The position numbers were made by a program, and so were the translations under genes. From positions 1 through 9,798 of the forward strand of contig DASYSA010000096.1 of assembly GCA_036003885.1 (NCBI GenBank): a DNA stretch of 9,798 nucleotides, written 5' to 3'. Below, one piece after another: positions 1-7,011 of this stretch. Every line of letters begins with the position of its first letter. Position 1 is the stretch's first letter. The notes below the pieces were generated by a model, which did no database searches, had not been told where the DNA came from, and saw only the letters and a program-made list of their open reading frames with translations. The DNA is from DASYSA01 sp036003885. Lineage in GTDB: Bacteria > Acidobacteriota > Blastocatellia > UBA7656.

Positions 1-735
1 GAAATCCCATGCGCTGCGCAGAGCGTGCTTGATGAATGTGGAGCGTTGACCCTGAGAAACAGGCACGCGAATCTCGGTCAGAATCTCGCCCTTCATGAGC
101 CTGTGCATGTGCAGGATGTCTTCTTTCGGCGACACGAACAGGTCGGCCACGTTGATTTCGTACTGGCCTCGCGGGCTTTGAATCTTCGCGGACGCATTAA
201 GCGCAACCAGCATCGGCGCAGTGTCCGACGGGCTGACCGTGAAGCATCGATTGCCTCCAAAGATTGCATGCTCGATGTTAATCCCATGGTGCGCATCGCA
301 GACGATGCCGCCCGCGCGATAGCAATGCCACGGCCCGCGATAGTAGGGACAGCGCGAGTCCTGCAATAAATTGCCGCCGACCGTGCCCACGTTTCTGATC
401 TGAGGTGTGGCGACGCGACTCGCGGCCATCACAAGGCCCGGCATCGCCGGCTTGAGCCATGCGCTGCGCTCCATCTCGCCGAGCGTCGTCAGGGCTCCGA
501 TAGTCAGCGAGCCGCTGCCTCTATTGATTCCTTTCAGCCCGGGGATCGATTTCAGGTTGATCAAGTAGCGCGGATTCGACCACTGATTCTTAAGTTGATC
601 GAGCAAATCGCAGCCGCCGGCCAGGAACGCAGCGTCCGCGCCGTGATGCGAAGCCCACTCGATCGCCTGCTCGATGTTCGTGGGCGCGAGCAACTCGAAG
701 CTCCTCGGTTCGTCGATTGCGATTTGCCGGCTCAT
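1..735 (-). CDS. FAD-binding subunit of a molybdenum hydroxylase (CoxM/XdhB/PaoB type), 3' end off window
   Basis: This subunit takes electrons from the iron-sulfur domains of the molybdoenzyme encoded just upstream and passes them on through FAD. The 245 visible residues start MSRQIAIDEP. They contain the FAD-binding signatures AGGCDLLDQL (39-48) and NVGTVGGNLL (115-124), then PSDTAPML (168-175) and the start of the C-terminal FAD-subunit domain (GEILTEIRVP, 216-225). Family members run to roughly 300-330 residues, so some 60-90 are missing beyond base 1. Cys129, Cys138, Cys146 and Cys164 lie in the loop after the GGN motif, spaced as in PaoB/HcrB-like subunits that bind an additional [4Fe-4S] cluster; cluster binding is inferred. 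ATG lies 4 nt past the stop of the preceding gene, which points to translational coupling. It has no signal peptide of its own, so export would be as a passenger of the Tat-bearing partner. Confidence 0.93.
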   Translation of the reverse strand, partial: MSRQIAIDEPRSFELLAPTNIEQAIEWASHHGADAAFLAGGCDLLDQLKNQWSNPRYLINLKSIPGLKGINRGSGSLTIGALTTLGEMERSAWLKPAMPGLVMAASRVATPQIRNVGTVGGNLLQDSRCPYYRGPWHCYRAGGIVCDAHHGINIEHAIFGGNRCFTVSPSDTAPMLVALNASAKIQSPRGQYEINVADLFVSPKEDILHMHRLMKGEILTEIRVPVSQGQRSTFIKHALRSAWDF

Positions 736-739
736 AGGT

Positions 740-3700
740 TCACTGCATCAGCTTTCCGCTCCGCTTCAGCGCGTCATAGACGCGCTGACAGGTGAACGGC
801 AGCTCGCCCACATGCACTCCTGTCGCGTTGTAGATTGCGTTGGCGACCGCGGCCCCCGCGTCGAACATCGGGTTCTCGCCTAAGCCCTTAGCGCCATAAG
901 GTCCGGCTTCGACCGGCGCCTCAACCAGAATCGGCGCCAGCTCAGGAATGTCGAGAATTGAGGGCGGCCGATATTCATAAAGAGACTGGTTTACCGGAAT
1001 GCCATTGTGAGGATCGGTGATCAGCTCTTCAGTCATCGCAAAGCCCAGACCCATGATGCCTCCTCCATGGATCTGCGCCTCGGCGCCCGGTCGATGAATC
1101 ACCCGTCCGACGTCGTGGGCGCCGACGAGCTTCAGCACTCGCACCTGTCCTGTCTCCATGTCGACTTCGACTTCTGCGAAGCTGGCCCCCCAACCTTGCG
1201 CGCCGGGGTTGTAGACGTAGTAACCGAGCCCGACGATGCCACCTTCAGCAATCGCCTTTCGCGCGAGTGCAACCGTGGACTGGCTCAGCTTGGGCACGGG
1301 GTGCTGGTCTATACTGCCCGTGTCCTCGTTCAGGATCGGGTTTATGTCGAGCTTAGGATCGTAGTGCGGCGCGAGATCATCAGGTGACTGGGGCGAGGGC
1401 TTCTGCATCTTCGCCCGCAGATCGAGCGCGGCGTTGTACATGGCCTTACCGTGGCAGTGGACCGCGCGGCTCGCATCGGAGACAAAGTCCCAGGCACTGT
1501 TGGAAGAATCGGCCCAGGTAACATCCAGCTCAGTCAATGGAATGCCGAGGGTTTCGGCTACGATTAGCGCGATCGCAGTCTGCGCCCCGTTGCCCAGGTT
1601 CCCCGATCCGATCGGCACATGAATCTTGCCTGCCCGGTCTTTCCATACGAGGCCGTCGCTGGCGTCGCGGCCGGTGTGTTCCTGACTCATTCGCATGCCA
1701 AGACCACGACGCAGCCGGCCGGCCTTCTTCGAGTGATGCTGCCAGCGATTCCACCCGATCGCTTCGGCCCCGCGCTTCAAGCACTCGTCCACGCCTACAT
1801 TGCCCAGAGGAACATCGGCAGCCACTCCGAGCAGGATCTTGTCGCCCGCGCGCAGGCTGTTCTTCACTCGAAAGTCGAGCGGGTTCATTCCGATCGCCTC
1901 AGCAACCTGATCCATGTGGGTCTCGCGCGCGAAGACCGCTTGCGGATGGCCGAACCCGCGAAACTCACCGCCGACCGGTGAATTGGTGTAGACCGAGTAA
2001 CCGTGATACCAGTAGTTCTTGGTGCGATAGGTGTCGATGATACCTTCGCCGGCGACGCTGACGACGGCCGGGCCGCTGCTGGCGTAGCCTCCAGTTCGCT
2101 GAATCGCTTTGCATTCCAATGCTGTGATGGTGCCGTCGTTCTTGACTCCGGTCTTCAGGTAGAAAACGAAGGGGTTGCGAGTGTCTTCGGCGAACATCTC
2201 CTCCCTGAGTGTGTACTCGAGACGGACTGGCCGGCCGGTCTTCTTTGACAACAGCGCGGCGATTGCCTGATAGAGCGTCTTGCCCGGGTTGTCCGTGCAC
2301 TTTCCGCCGAAGCCGCCGCCCAGATACTCGCAGATCACGCGAACATTTTCCGGCGGGATGCGAAGCGCGTGAGCCAGAACGTCACGCGCCCGATGCACGC
2401 TCTGCTGAGAGTCCCATAATGTGAGCCGGTCCCCATCCCACAGTGCGGTGCAACAATGGGTCTCGATGGGAACGTGACATTGCACCTGGGTGACGTAGCG
2501 GCCTTCGATGATCCTGTCGGCTTCTTTGAAGCCGGTGGAGGTGTCTCCGATCTTGAATTCGATCGTGGGTTGATCGAAGGGCTGAGGTCCGCCGAAACCG
2601 GCGACCGTTCCCGGATGTATCGCGGTCAAGTGAGTTTCGAGATTTCGCTCGGCGTCGGGATAGGCTTCGAGCCGGTGGTAGTCAATTCGCACCAGTTCGA
2701 GTGCTTTGTGAGCAGAGTAGACGTCGTCAGCGGCGATTGCGGCGACGGCATCGCCGACATAACGAGCCTTGTCGTTTAGAAAGCTCCGGTCGCTCGCTCC
2801 CGGCTCGCGTTTGGCACCGGCCTGGTATCCCGGCACGTCGCGCCAGGTTACCATTCCACGATATCCCGGGAGCCCGCGAGCTGGCCCGTCGTCGATGTCG
2901 ATCACTTCGGCGTGAGGGAAGGGGCTGCGAACCACTTTTGCGACCAGTGGCGATTTGAAGTCATCATCGGGGTGAAACCCGAGATCCCCTGCATAGCGCG
3001 CTTGGCCGGTGGCTTTGGCGACTGAGTCGAGCGTCTTGATATCGGAATTGAGTTGCGTCGCGCCCGGTTCTCCAGGCGGCGAAACCCCTGCAAGACCTGT
3101 GCTCGAGCGATTGATGGCCGCCGCTGCAAGAACCGATTCGATCTCATGTGGGTAGTTGCCGCAGCGACAGAGATTGCCTGAGAGGGCGGCCTTGACGTCG
3201 TCGGCGGTGGGCGCGGGATTCTGCAGCAGCAGTCCAACACCCGACATGATCATCCCGGGTGTACAGTGGCCGCACTGACTCCCCATCTTCTCGATGAAGC
3301 CCTCCTGTACCGGATGAAGCGCTCCATCTTTTTCGAGACCCTCGATCGTTAACAGATCGCTGCCGGCGGCATCCATCGCGAGCATCAGGCAGGAGTAGAC
3401 CGGCAGTCCGTCCATAAGAACTGTGCAGGCGCCGCACTGACCGAGGTTGCAGCTCTTCTTCGTTCCAGTGAGACCGAGGTCTTCGCGCAACGCGAGCAGC
3501 AGCGTCCGATGATGCGGAACACGCAGTTTCCTGGGGCTCCCGTTCACGAGTAACTCGATGTCGGCCAGGTGATCCGACCGGTTGAGGGCCTGCTCCTTTG
3601 CCGAGACACTGCTTGTGAGTTGCACGAGTTCGAAGCCGGAGCCTCCGAGCGCGGCAGCCGTGACTACGGTGCCGAGCGCAGCCTGAATGAATGATCGGCG

Positions 3701-3766
3701 CGACGGATCTTCGGGATCCGGAGTCGAATTTTGATCGGATTGAGGATCTCTCTCTTCCTCAGTCAC
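740..3766 (-). CDS. Tat-exported molybdenum hydroxylase: fused [2Fe-2S] domain and molybdopterin catalytic domain
   Basis: The 1008-residue protein belongs to the xanthine dehydrogenase/aldehyde oxidase family. A twin-arginine signal (SRRSFIQAA, 22-30, then a hydrophobic stretch to about 50) predicts folded export. A plant-type [2Fe-2S] site follows (Cys106, 111, 114, 126), then the second [2Fe-2S] domain (Cys165, 168, 200, 202). After a linker (about 218-240) comes the Mo domain, from about 245. It shows GGGFGGK (483-489), FRGFG (602-606), GSGNLGNG (720-727) and KGLGE with the expected catalytic base Glu964. The FAD domain that sits between these parts in eukaryotic enzymes is absent and is supplied by the next gene. 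By hand alignment the purine-anchoring Glu802 and Arg880 of bovine xanthine oxidase correspond to Cys490 and about Val571, so xanthine is an unlikely substrate. An aldehyde or heteroaromatic substrate is inferred and not identified. The start is GTG, preceded by AAGGAG 8 nt upstream. Confidence 0.95.
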   Translation of the reverse strand: MTEEERDPQSDQNSTPDPEDPSRRSFIQAALGTVVTAAALGGSGFELVQLTSSVSAKEQALNRSDHLADIELLVNGSPRKLRVPHHRTLLLALREDLGLTGTKKSCNLGQCGACTVLMDGLPVYSCLMLAMDAAGSDLLTIEGLEKDGALHPVQEGFIEKMGSQCGHCTPGMIMSGVGLLLQNPAPTADDVKAALSGNLCRCGNYPHEIESVLAAAAINRSSTGLAGVSPPGEPGATQLNSDIKTLDSVAKATGQARYAGDLGFHPDDDFKSPLVAKVVRSPFPHAEVIDIDDGPARGLPGYRGMVTWRDVPGYQAGAKREPGASDRSFLNDKARYVGDAVAAIAADDVYSAHKALELVRIDYHRLEAYPDAERNLETHLTAIHPGTVAGFGGPQPFDQPTIEFKIGDTSTGFKEADRIIEGRYVTQVQCHVPIETHCCTALWDGDRLTLWDSQQSVHRARDVLAHALRIPPENVRVICEYLGGGFGGKCTDNPGKTLYQAIAALLSKKTGRPVRLEYTLREEMFAEDTRNPFVFYLKTGVKNDGTITALECKAIQRTGGYASSGPAVVSVAGEGIIDTYRTKNYWYHGYSVYTNSPVGGEFRGFGHPQAVFARETHMDQVAEAIGMNPLDFRVKNSLRAGDKILLGVAADVPLGNVGVDECLKRGAEAIGWNRWQHHSKKAGRLRRGLGMRMSQEHTGRDASDGLVWKDRAGKIHVPIGSGNLGNGAQTAIALIVAETLGIPLTELDVTWADSSNSAWDFVSDASRAVHCHGKAMYNAALDLRAKMQKPSPQSPDDLAPHYDPKLDINPILNEDTGSIDQHPVPKLSQSTVALARKAIAEGGIVGLGYYVYNPGAQGWGASFAEVEVDMETGQVRVLKLVGAHDVGRVIHRPGAEAQIHGGGIMGLGFAMTEELITDPHNGIPVNQSLYEYRPPSILDIPELAPILVEAPVEAGPYGAKGLGENPMFDAGAAVANAIYNATGVHVGELPFTCQRVYDALKRSGKLMQ

Positions 3767-3774
3767 TCCAGCTT

Positions 3775-3780
3775 CTCCTT
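3775..3780 (-). promoter_or_regulatory. Ribosome binding site AAGGAG for the molybdoenzyme GTG start
   Basis: On the minus strand AAGGAG is followed by 8 nt and then GTG at 3766. This supports the GTG as the true start and keeps the acidic leader (MTEEERDPQS) ahead of the Tat motif. The 70-nt gap to the upstream cytochrome gene contains no obvious terminator. Confidence 0.75.
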
Positions 3781-3836
3781 GTCAAAACTGAGCCTTGAAT
3801 GAACCTCTCGTCCACACCAATCCCGAGATCTCCTTA

Positions 3837-4655
3837 CTACGACTTCCTCTCAGCCTCAGCCTCATCATTTGGTTTCCATTTCGTCGGCGAGTGTTTCAGT
3901 CGAAACTGGCTTCTTGAGATCTTACCCGTAAACATCGCAGCCAGTTCGGGCCAGTTGACTCGAATGATTCCGAAATAGATGTGGCCCAGGATGATGGCTA
4001 TGAAGGTGAACGCACCAACGTCGTGTAGAAGTCGCTGCCACCTCAACCACTGGTGATCGAAACTTCTCCAGTTCTCGGCGCTCAAAACGAGAGACACTCC
4101 GGAGAAGATCATTGCCGCAGAAAGAAGCGTGAGGAATGCATGATACAACTTCTGAAACGGATCGTATTTCCCGAAGCGCGGATAGGAGCGGGTCCGCCCA
4201 AAGAAGTTAGATACGATTGATCGGACGTCCTTCCAGTCATCCCTGCCGAACCACATACTGCGTCTCTCGCCTCGCGCAAGTGCCGCGACGATGTGCAGCA
4301 TCAACCCGGCGATGAAGAGGCCGGACGAGACTTCGTGAATGAGGACCCAGGAAGACAATGGCGCCTTCAGGCTACGCGGGACGAACAGCGCCCATCCGGA
4401 CACCGCAAGCACTGCAATAAAGAAGAAGTTCCCCCAGTGATAGAGCCGCGCACCCAGGGAGTACTTTTGAACCTCGCCGGTTTCGATAAGAGAGTCGGCA
4501 GGTTCTGACGGGACAGCCGGGCCAAGCGCTCGCCTGAGAAGATGGACCCCAACGAATACCGCTACGAGCCACATCAACAACCTGGCGGCGTCGGGCAGCA
4601 ACTGAACGGCCATCCAGTCGCCATAGTAGTCTTGAGCGTAGCGGAAAAAATGCAT
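3837..4655 (-). CDS. Membrane cytochrome b, formate dehydrogenase gamma-subunit-like (di-heme quinone-linked type)
   Basis: The 272-residue integral membrane protein has about five hydrophobic segments (roughly 22-42, 74-94, 105-127, 170-192, 212-232). Histidines sit inside or at the ends of helices: His73 (LYHWGN), His107 (LIHEVS), His121 (MLHIVA), His172 (LYHAFL), His211 (LLHDVG) and His225 (LGHIYFG). KYDPFQKLYHA (163-173) and the ending GHIYFGIIRV...KHSPTKW resemble the b-type cytochrome subunits of respiratory formate dehydrogenases (FdnI/FdoI), which bind two hemes b and reduce quinone. No formate dehydrogenase subunit is nearby. It lies 70 nt ahead of the exported molybdoenzyme on the same strand, so I infer it is that enzyme's membrane electron acceptor. 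I chose ATG at 4655. The frame stays open to 4763, but those 36 extra codons read through a simple-sequence repeat and look non-coding. No clear ribosome binding site precedes 4655. Confidence 0.85.
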   Translation of the reverse strand: MHFFRYAQDYYGDWMAVQLLPDAARLLMWLVAVFVGVHLLRRALGPAVPSEPADSLIETGEVQKYSLGARLYHWGNFFFIAVLAVSGWALFVPRSLKAPLSSWVLIHEVSSGLFIAGLMLHIVAALARGERRSMWFGRDDWKDVRSIVSNFFGRTRSYPRFGKYDPFQKLYHAFLTLLSAAMIFSGVSLVLSAENWRSFDHQWLRWQRLLHDVGAFTFIAIILGHIYFGIIRVNWPELAAMFTGKISRSQFRLKHSPTKWKPNDEAEAERKS

Positions 4656-4676
4656 CGGCGAAGACCCACAAGTTGG

Positions 4677-4759
4677 TTTGTGGTTTCTGGTCTGTGGTTT
4701 TCTACCACGGTTGAAACCGGAAAACGCAAACCCTAAACCGGAAACCACAAAAACCCTAA
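4677..4759. repeat. Intergenic GGTTT/AAACC repeat cluster with an imperfect inverted repeat
   Basis: TTTGTGGTTTCTGGT (4677-4691) and ACCGGAAACCACAAA (4737-4751) form a 15-bp inverted repeat with one non-Watson-Crick pair and a 45-nt spacer. The right half also holds direct repeats: AAACCGGAAA at 4714-4723 and 4735-4744, and AAACCCTAA at 4728-4736 and 4751-4759. The composition differs sharply from the flanking genes. It looks like a degenerate dispersed intergenic repeat; no transposase or target duplication is visible. Confidence 0.7.
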
Positions 4760-4782
4760 CCAAAAACTAAGTGTCGTTCTGC

Positions 4783-4808
4783 CTTCGCGAAGATTCGCGT
4801 AATTCGCG
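4783..4808. repeat. Short TTCGCG repeat block with possible hairpin after the peptidase gene
   Basis: TTCGCG occurs three times at 9-10 nt spacing (4784, 4794, 4803). It includes the perfect palindrome CTTCGCGAAG (4783-4792) and a compact hairpin CGCGAAGATTCGCG (4786-4799). It begins 7 nt past the peptidase stop codon (4816). It could act as a weak transcription terminator or RNA-stabilising stem on the minus strand, or be a fragment of a dispersed intergenic repeat. No uridine-rich tract follows directly; a TTAGTTTTT run comes about 15 nt later. Confidence 0.5.
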
Positions 4809-4815
4809 GATGTCT

Positions 4816-6831
4816 TCACAATGATGAAGGCTTATCCTCCGCTTTCTTTTCGGACCGCGGCTCGGGCACTTCAACTCCCAACACATATTTCGAGAACCAC
4901 GCATACTCACGTCGCATCTTATCCAATTGGTGCCGGGGTTCTTGTAGCCCATGCGGCTCACGCGGGAAAAAGACCAATTCAACAGGTACGCTGTTCTTGC
5001 GAAGCCCCATGTATAACTCCTGAGCCTGTCCCACCGGGACTCTGGTATCGGCTGCCCCGTGAAGTATCAGCGTCGGCGTCTTTGCCTTCTTGATGAACGC
5101 CATCGCCGACTTCTGCCAATATGATTCGGTGTCGTTCCAGGGCTCGCCGCCGAAATAGCCCTCCAGCAGGCGCTGCAGATCGTTGGTCGAGTACATCGAG
5201 TACATATTCGTGAGTCCCGCTCCGACCATCACGGCCTTGAAGCGAGTGGTCTGGGTCAACGTCCAGGCGGTCATGTATCCGCCGTAGCTCCATCCCGACT
5301 GCGCCAGCCTGTCAGGATCCGCGATGCCTTTCGCGATCAAGTTATCGAGGCCGCTCTGGATGTCCTGATAATCTCCGCCGCCCCAATCACGTACATTCGC
5401 GAGCAGGAACTTTTCCCCGTATGCAGATGAGCCTCGCACGTTGGGATAGAACGCAACCCAGCCTTTGCCGGCCCACACGTGGCCGAAGTTGTTCCAAGAC
5501 GCAGGAAAGCTTTCAGTCCATACACCTGAGGGTCCGCCGTGAATGAGTGCAACCGTCGGATAGCGCCTGGTGCGGTCGTAACCCACCGGATAAATCACAA
5601 GTCCCTCGACCTCCATCCCATCTTTGCTCTTCCAGCGGATGACCTCGCTCGCTCCGAGCGCCAACTCGCGCACATGAGAGTTGTGCTCGGAGAGCTTTAC
5701 AGGACCGTTCAACATCTGGTTTGTGGCGACGTAGACCTCGAGTGGATTTTGCACGTCCGACCTGGTGAATGCGATGGTCCGTCGATCCTTCGAGAAGCTT
5801 GCTTGACTCATCGCACCGGTCATTTTCGAGAGCTGCCGGGCTTCCCCTCCGCTCGCGGGGACCGAGAACAACTGGTTGCCAGTGCGCACGGAAGCGTTGA
5901 AGTAGAGATCCTTGCCATCGGCTGACCAGGTGGCGGGTCCGGCTTGATACTCGAATGCCGGCGCCAGCTTGCGTGGAGTGCCACCTTCGGAGGACACGAT
6001 TGCCAGCCTCGACTGGCCGAGTTGTCCGTGGCTTGCATCACGAGTCAGGAAAGCTATCCATCGTCCATCAGGCGACCACCGTGGTCCGCCGTCCGGCCCA
6101 TCGTTGTTCACGAGTCGCCGCTGTTTGCTCGAGTCAAGATCAACCACCCATATATCAGAGAGAATCCCATCGTCGGCTTTGGGAGTTGGATTGGTTGTGT
6201 AGGCTATCGAGCGGCTGTCTGGTGACCACTGCGGATCGCCGGCTGCGAAGTCTCCCTTCACCACTTCACTGGTCTTCTTTGTTTGCAGGTCGATGACCCA
6301 GATCCGTGTGAACTTGAAGTTCTTGTCCACGACCTGGGCATCGTCTTTATCCTTCAGTCTTTTCTCTTCCTCCGGAGTGGCTTCCAGCTGAGCTACATAA
6401 GCGATGCGTTTGCCGTCGGGCGACCACTGAAAAGACTGGACGCCGCTCTTGGACTCGGTGAGTTTCTCGGCTTCCCCGCCGAAGGGCGAGATCAAATAGA
6501 TCTGAGCCTTCTCCTCGCGGGCTGAAACAAAGGCGAGACGTTTACCGTCGGGGGACCATCGCGGCTGATTGTCATTCTTCTTGCTGGTGGTCAGGCGAAC
6601 CGGGTCCCCGCCCGACGTCGATGCGAGCCACAGATCGGCATCGGCGGCATCCTCTTTCATGTCGGGTTGCGTGAGGACGTAGGCGACCCAGCGGCCATCG
6701 GGAGAGACTTGTGCATCGGAGAGGTTCTTGACCGCGAGGACGTCTTCGAAGGTCATCGTCCGCTTCGACTGAGCAGCCGCGGTGACGGCGAACACGGATA
6801 GCAAGACTAAGAGCGCGATCAATCGTTTCAT
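4816..6831 (-). CDS. Secreted S9 family peptidase (prolyl oligopeptidase / acylaminoacyl-peptidase-like)
   Basis: The 671-residue serine peptidase should hydrolyse short peptides outside the cytoplasm. A signal peptide (positive MKR, hydrophobic 4-19, likely cleavage near AAAQS at 18-22) is followed by a beta-propeller. Its repeats carry SPDG-type turns at 43, 93, 137, 203, 253, 303 and 347, which normally gate access to the active site. The C-terminal alpha/beta-hydrolase domain (from about 395) has the oxyanion-loop motif HGGPSG (431-436), nucleophile Ser515 in GWSYGG, Asp595 in HGAADTRVP and His627 in REPHGL, so the catalytic triad is complete. Length and domain order fit bacterial S9C/acylaminoacyl peptidases; exact specificity (dipeptidyl versus acyl-aminoacyl) cannot be read from sequence. 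ATG has a strong GGGAGGAG just upstream and a near-consensus promoter. It is divergent from a secreted M20 hydrolase, consistent with shared peptide catabolism. Confidence 0.95.
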   Translation of the reverse strand: MKRLIALLVLLSVFAVTAAAQSKRTMTFEDVLAVKNLSDAQVSPDGRWVAYVLTQPDMKEDAADADLWLASTSGGDPVRLTTSKKNDNQPRWSPDGKRLAFVSAREEKAQIYLISPFGGEAEKLTESKSGVQSFQWSPDGKRIAYVAQLEATPEEEKRLKDKDDAQVVDKNFKFTRIWVIDLQTKKTSEVVKGDFAAGDPQWSPDSRSIAYTTNPTPKADDGILSDIWVVDLDSSKQRRLVNNDGPDGGPRWSPDGRWIAFLTRDASHGQLGQSRLAIVSSEGGTPRKLAPAFEYQAGPATWSADGKDLYFNASVRTGNQLFSVPASGGEARQLSKMTGAMSQASFSKDRRTIAFTRSDVQNPLEVYVATNQMLNGPVKLSEHNSHVRELALGASEVIRWKSKDGMEVEGLVIYPVGYDRTRRYPTVALIHGGPSGVWTESFPASWNNFGHVWAGKGWVAFYPNVRGSSAYGEKFLLANVRDWGGGDYQDIQSGLDNLIAKGIADPDRLAQSGWSYGGYMTAWTLTQTTRFKAVMVGAGLTNMYSMYSTNDLQRLLEGYFGGEPWNDTESYWQKSAMAFIKKAKTPTLILHGAADTRVPVGQAQELYMGLRKNSVPVELVFFPREPHGLQEPRHQLDKMRREYAWFSKYVLGVEVPEPRSEKKAEDKPSSL

Positions 6832-6833
6832 AG

Positions 6834-6841
6834 CTCCTCCC
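6834..6841 (-). promoter_or_regulatory. Strong ribosome binding site for the S9 peptidase
   Basis: GGGAGGAG on the minus strand ends 2 nt before the ATG at 6831, with the core GGAGG 5 nt away. This is the best Shine-Dalgarno sequence in the window and fixes the start. Confidence 0.8.
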
Positions 6842-6885
6842 TGGTCTCATCTCGAAGATTGTAGAGTGTACGAACCCAGGCGAGG

Positions 6886-6914
6886 ATTAGAGCACCAGGC
6901 GCGGAACGGGTCAA
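6886..6914 (-). promoter_or_regulatory. Sigma-70-type promoter for the S9 peptidase
   Basis: Reading the minus strand, TTGACC (-35, 6914-6909) is separated by exactly 17 nt from TCTAAT (-10, 6891-6886). Each box matches the consensus at five of six positions. Transcription would begin near 6879, giving a leader of about 48 nt before the ATG. Confidence 0.6.
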
Positions 6915-6943
6915 CTGAAGACAGAGCCTGAAGGCATCACAAC

Positions 6944-6971
6944 TTGACCAACTTCAATGGTAGGCCATATT
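6944..6971 (+). promoter_or_regulatory. Possible promoter for the M20 amidohydrolase
   Basis: TTGACC (6944-6949) is followed after 16 nt by CATATT (6966-6971), a weaker -10 with four of six matches. It mirrors the TTGACC of the divergent peptidase promoter 29 nt away. A direct repeat CAACTT (6940-6945, 6949-6954) overlaps the -35 and could be an operator half-site pair, but no regulator is evident. TATAGA at 6982-6987 is an alternative -10 with no matching -35. Confidence 0.35.
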
Positions 6972-6999
6972 CTCCCTCCTCTATAGAACAGCCACACCT

Positions 7000-7005
7000 G
7001 GAGGT
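7000..7005 (+). promoter_or_regulatory. Ribosome binding site GGAGGT for the M20 amidohydrolase TTG start
   Basis: GGAGGT lies 6 nt before TTG at 7012. The first in-frame ATG (codon 16) falls inside the hydrophobic signal-peptide core, so the TTG is the only start that keeps the basic N-region MKRHVR. Confidence 0.8.
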
Positions 7006-7011
7006 GCGCCG

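Noticed and set aside
1007..2040. Several open frames on the plus strand (for example 1007-1387, 1537-2040, 1619-1981) opposite the molybdoenzyme gene.
   Set aside because: They are antisense to a well-supported gene. Their translations are Arg/Pro/Ser-rich readouts typical of GC-rich shadows, with no family motifs.
740..3766. Calling the molybdoenzyme a xanthine dehydrogenase.
   Set aside because: The purine-anchoring Glu and Arg positions are Cys and probably Val by hand alignment, and neighbouring genes have no purine-catabolism role.
3837..4655. Assigning the cytochrome b to a formate dehydrogenase operon.
   Set aside because: No formate dehydrogenase catalytic or ferredoxin subunit is in the window; the neighbour is a hydroxylase-family molybdoenzyme.
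4677..4759. CRISPR array or insertion-sequence ends in the repeat-rich spacer.
   Set aside because: The repeats are too short and irregular, there are no unique spacers of constant length, and no transposase or target-site duplication is present.
6995..7006. CACCTGGAGGTG dyad as a defined operator.
   Set aside because: The arms are only 5 bp and coincide with the Shine-Dalgarno sequence, so chance is a sufficient explanation.
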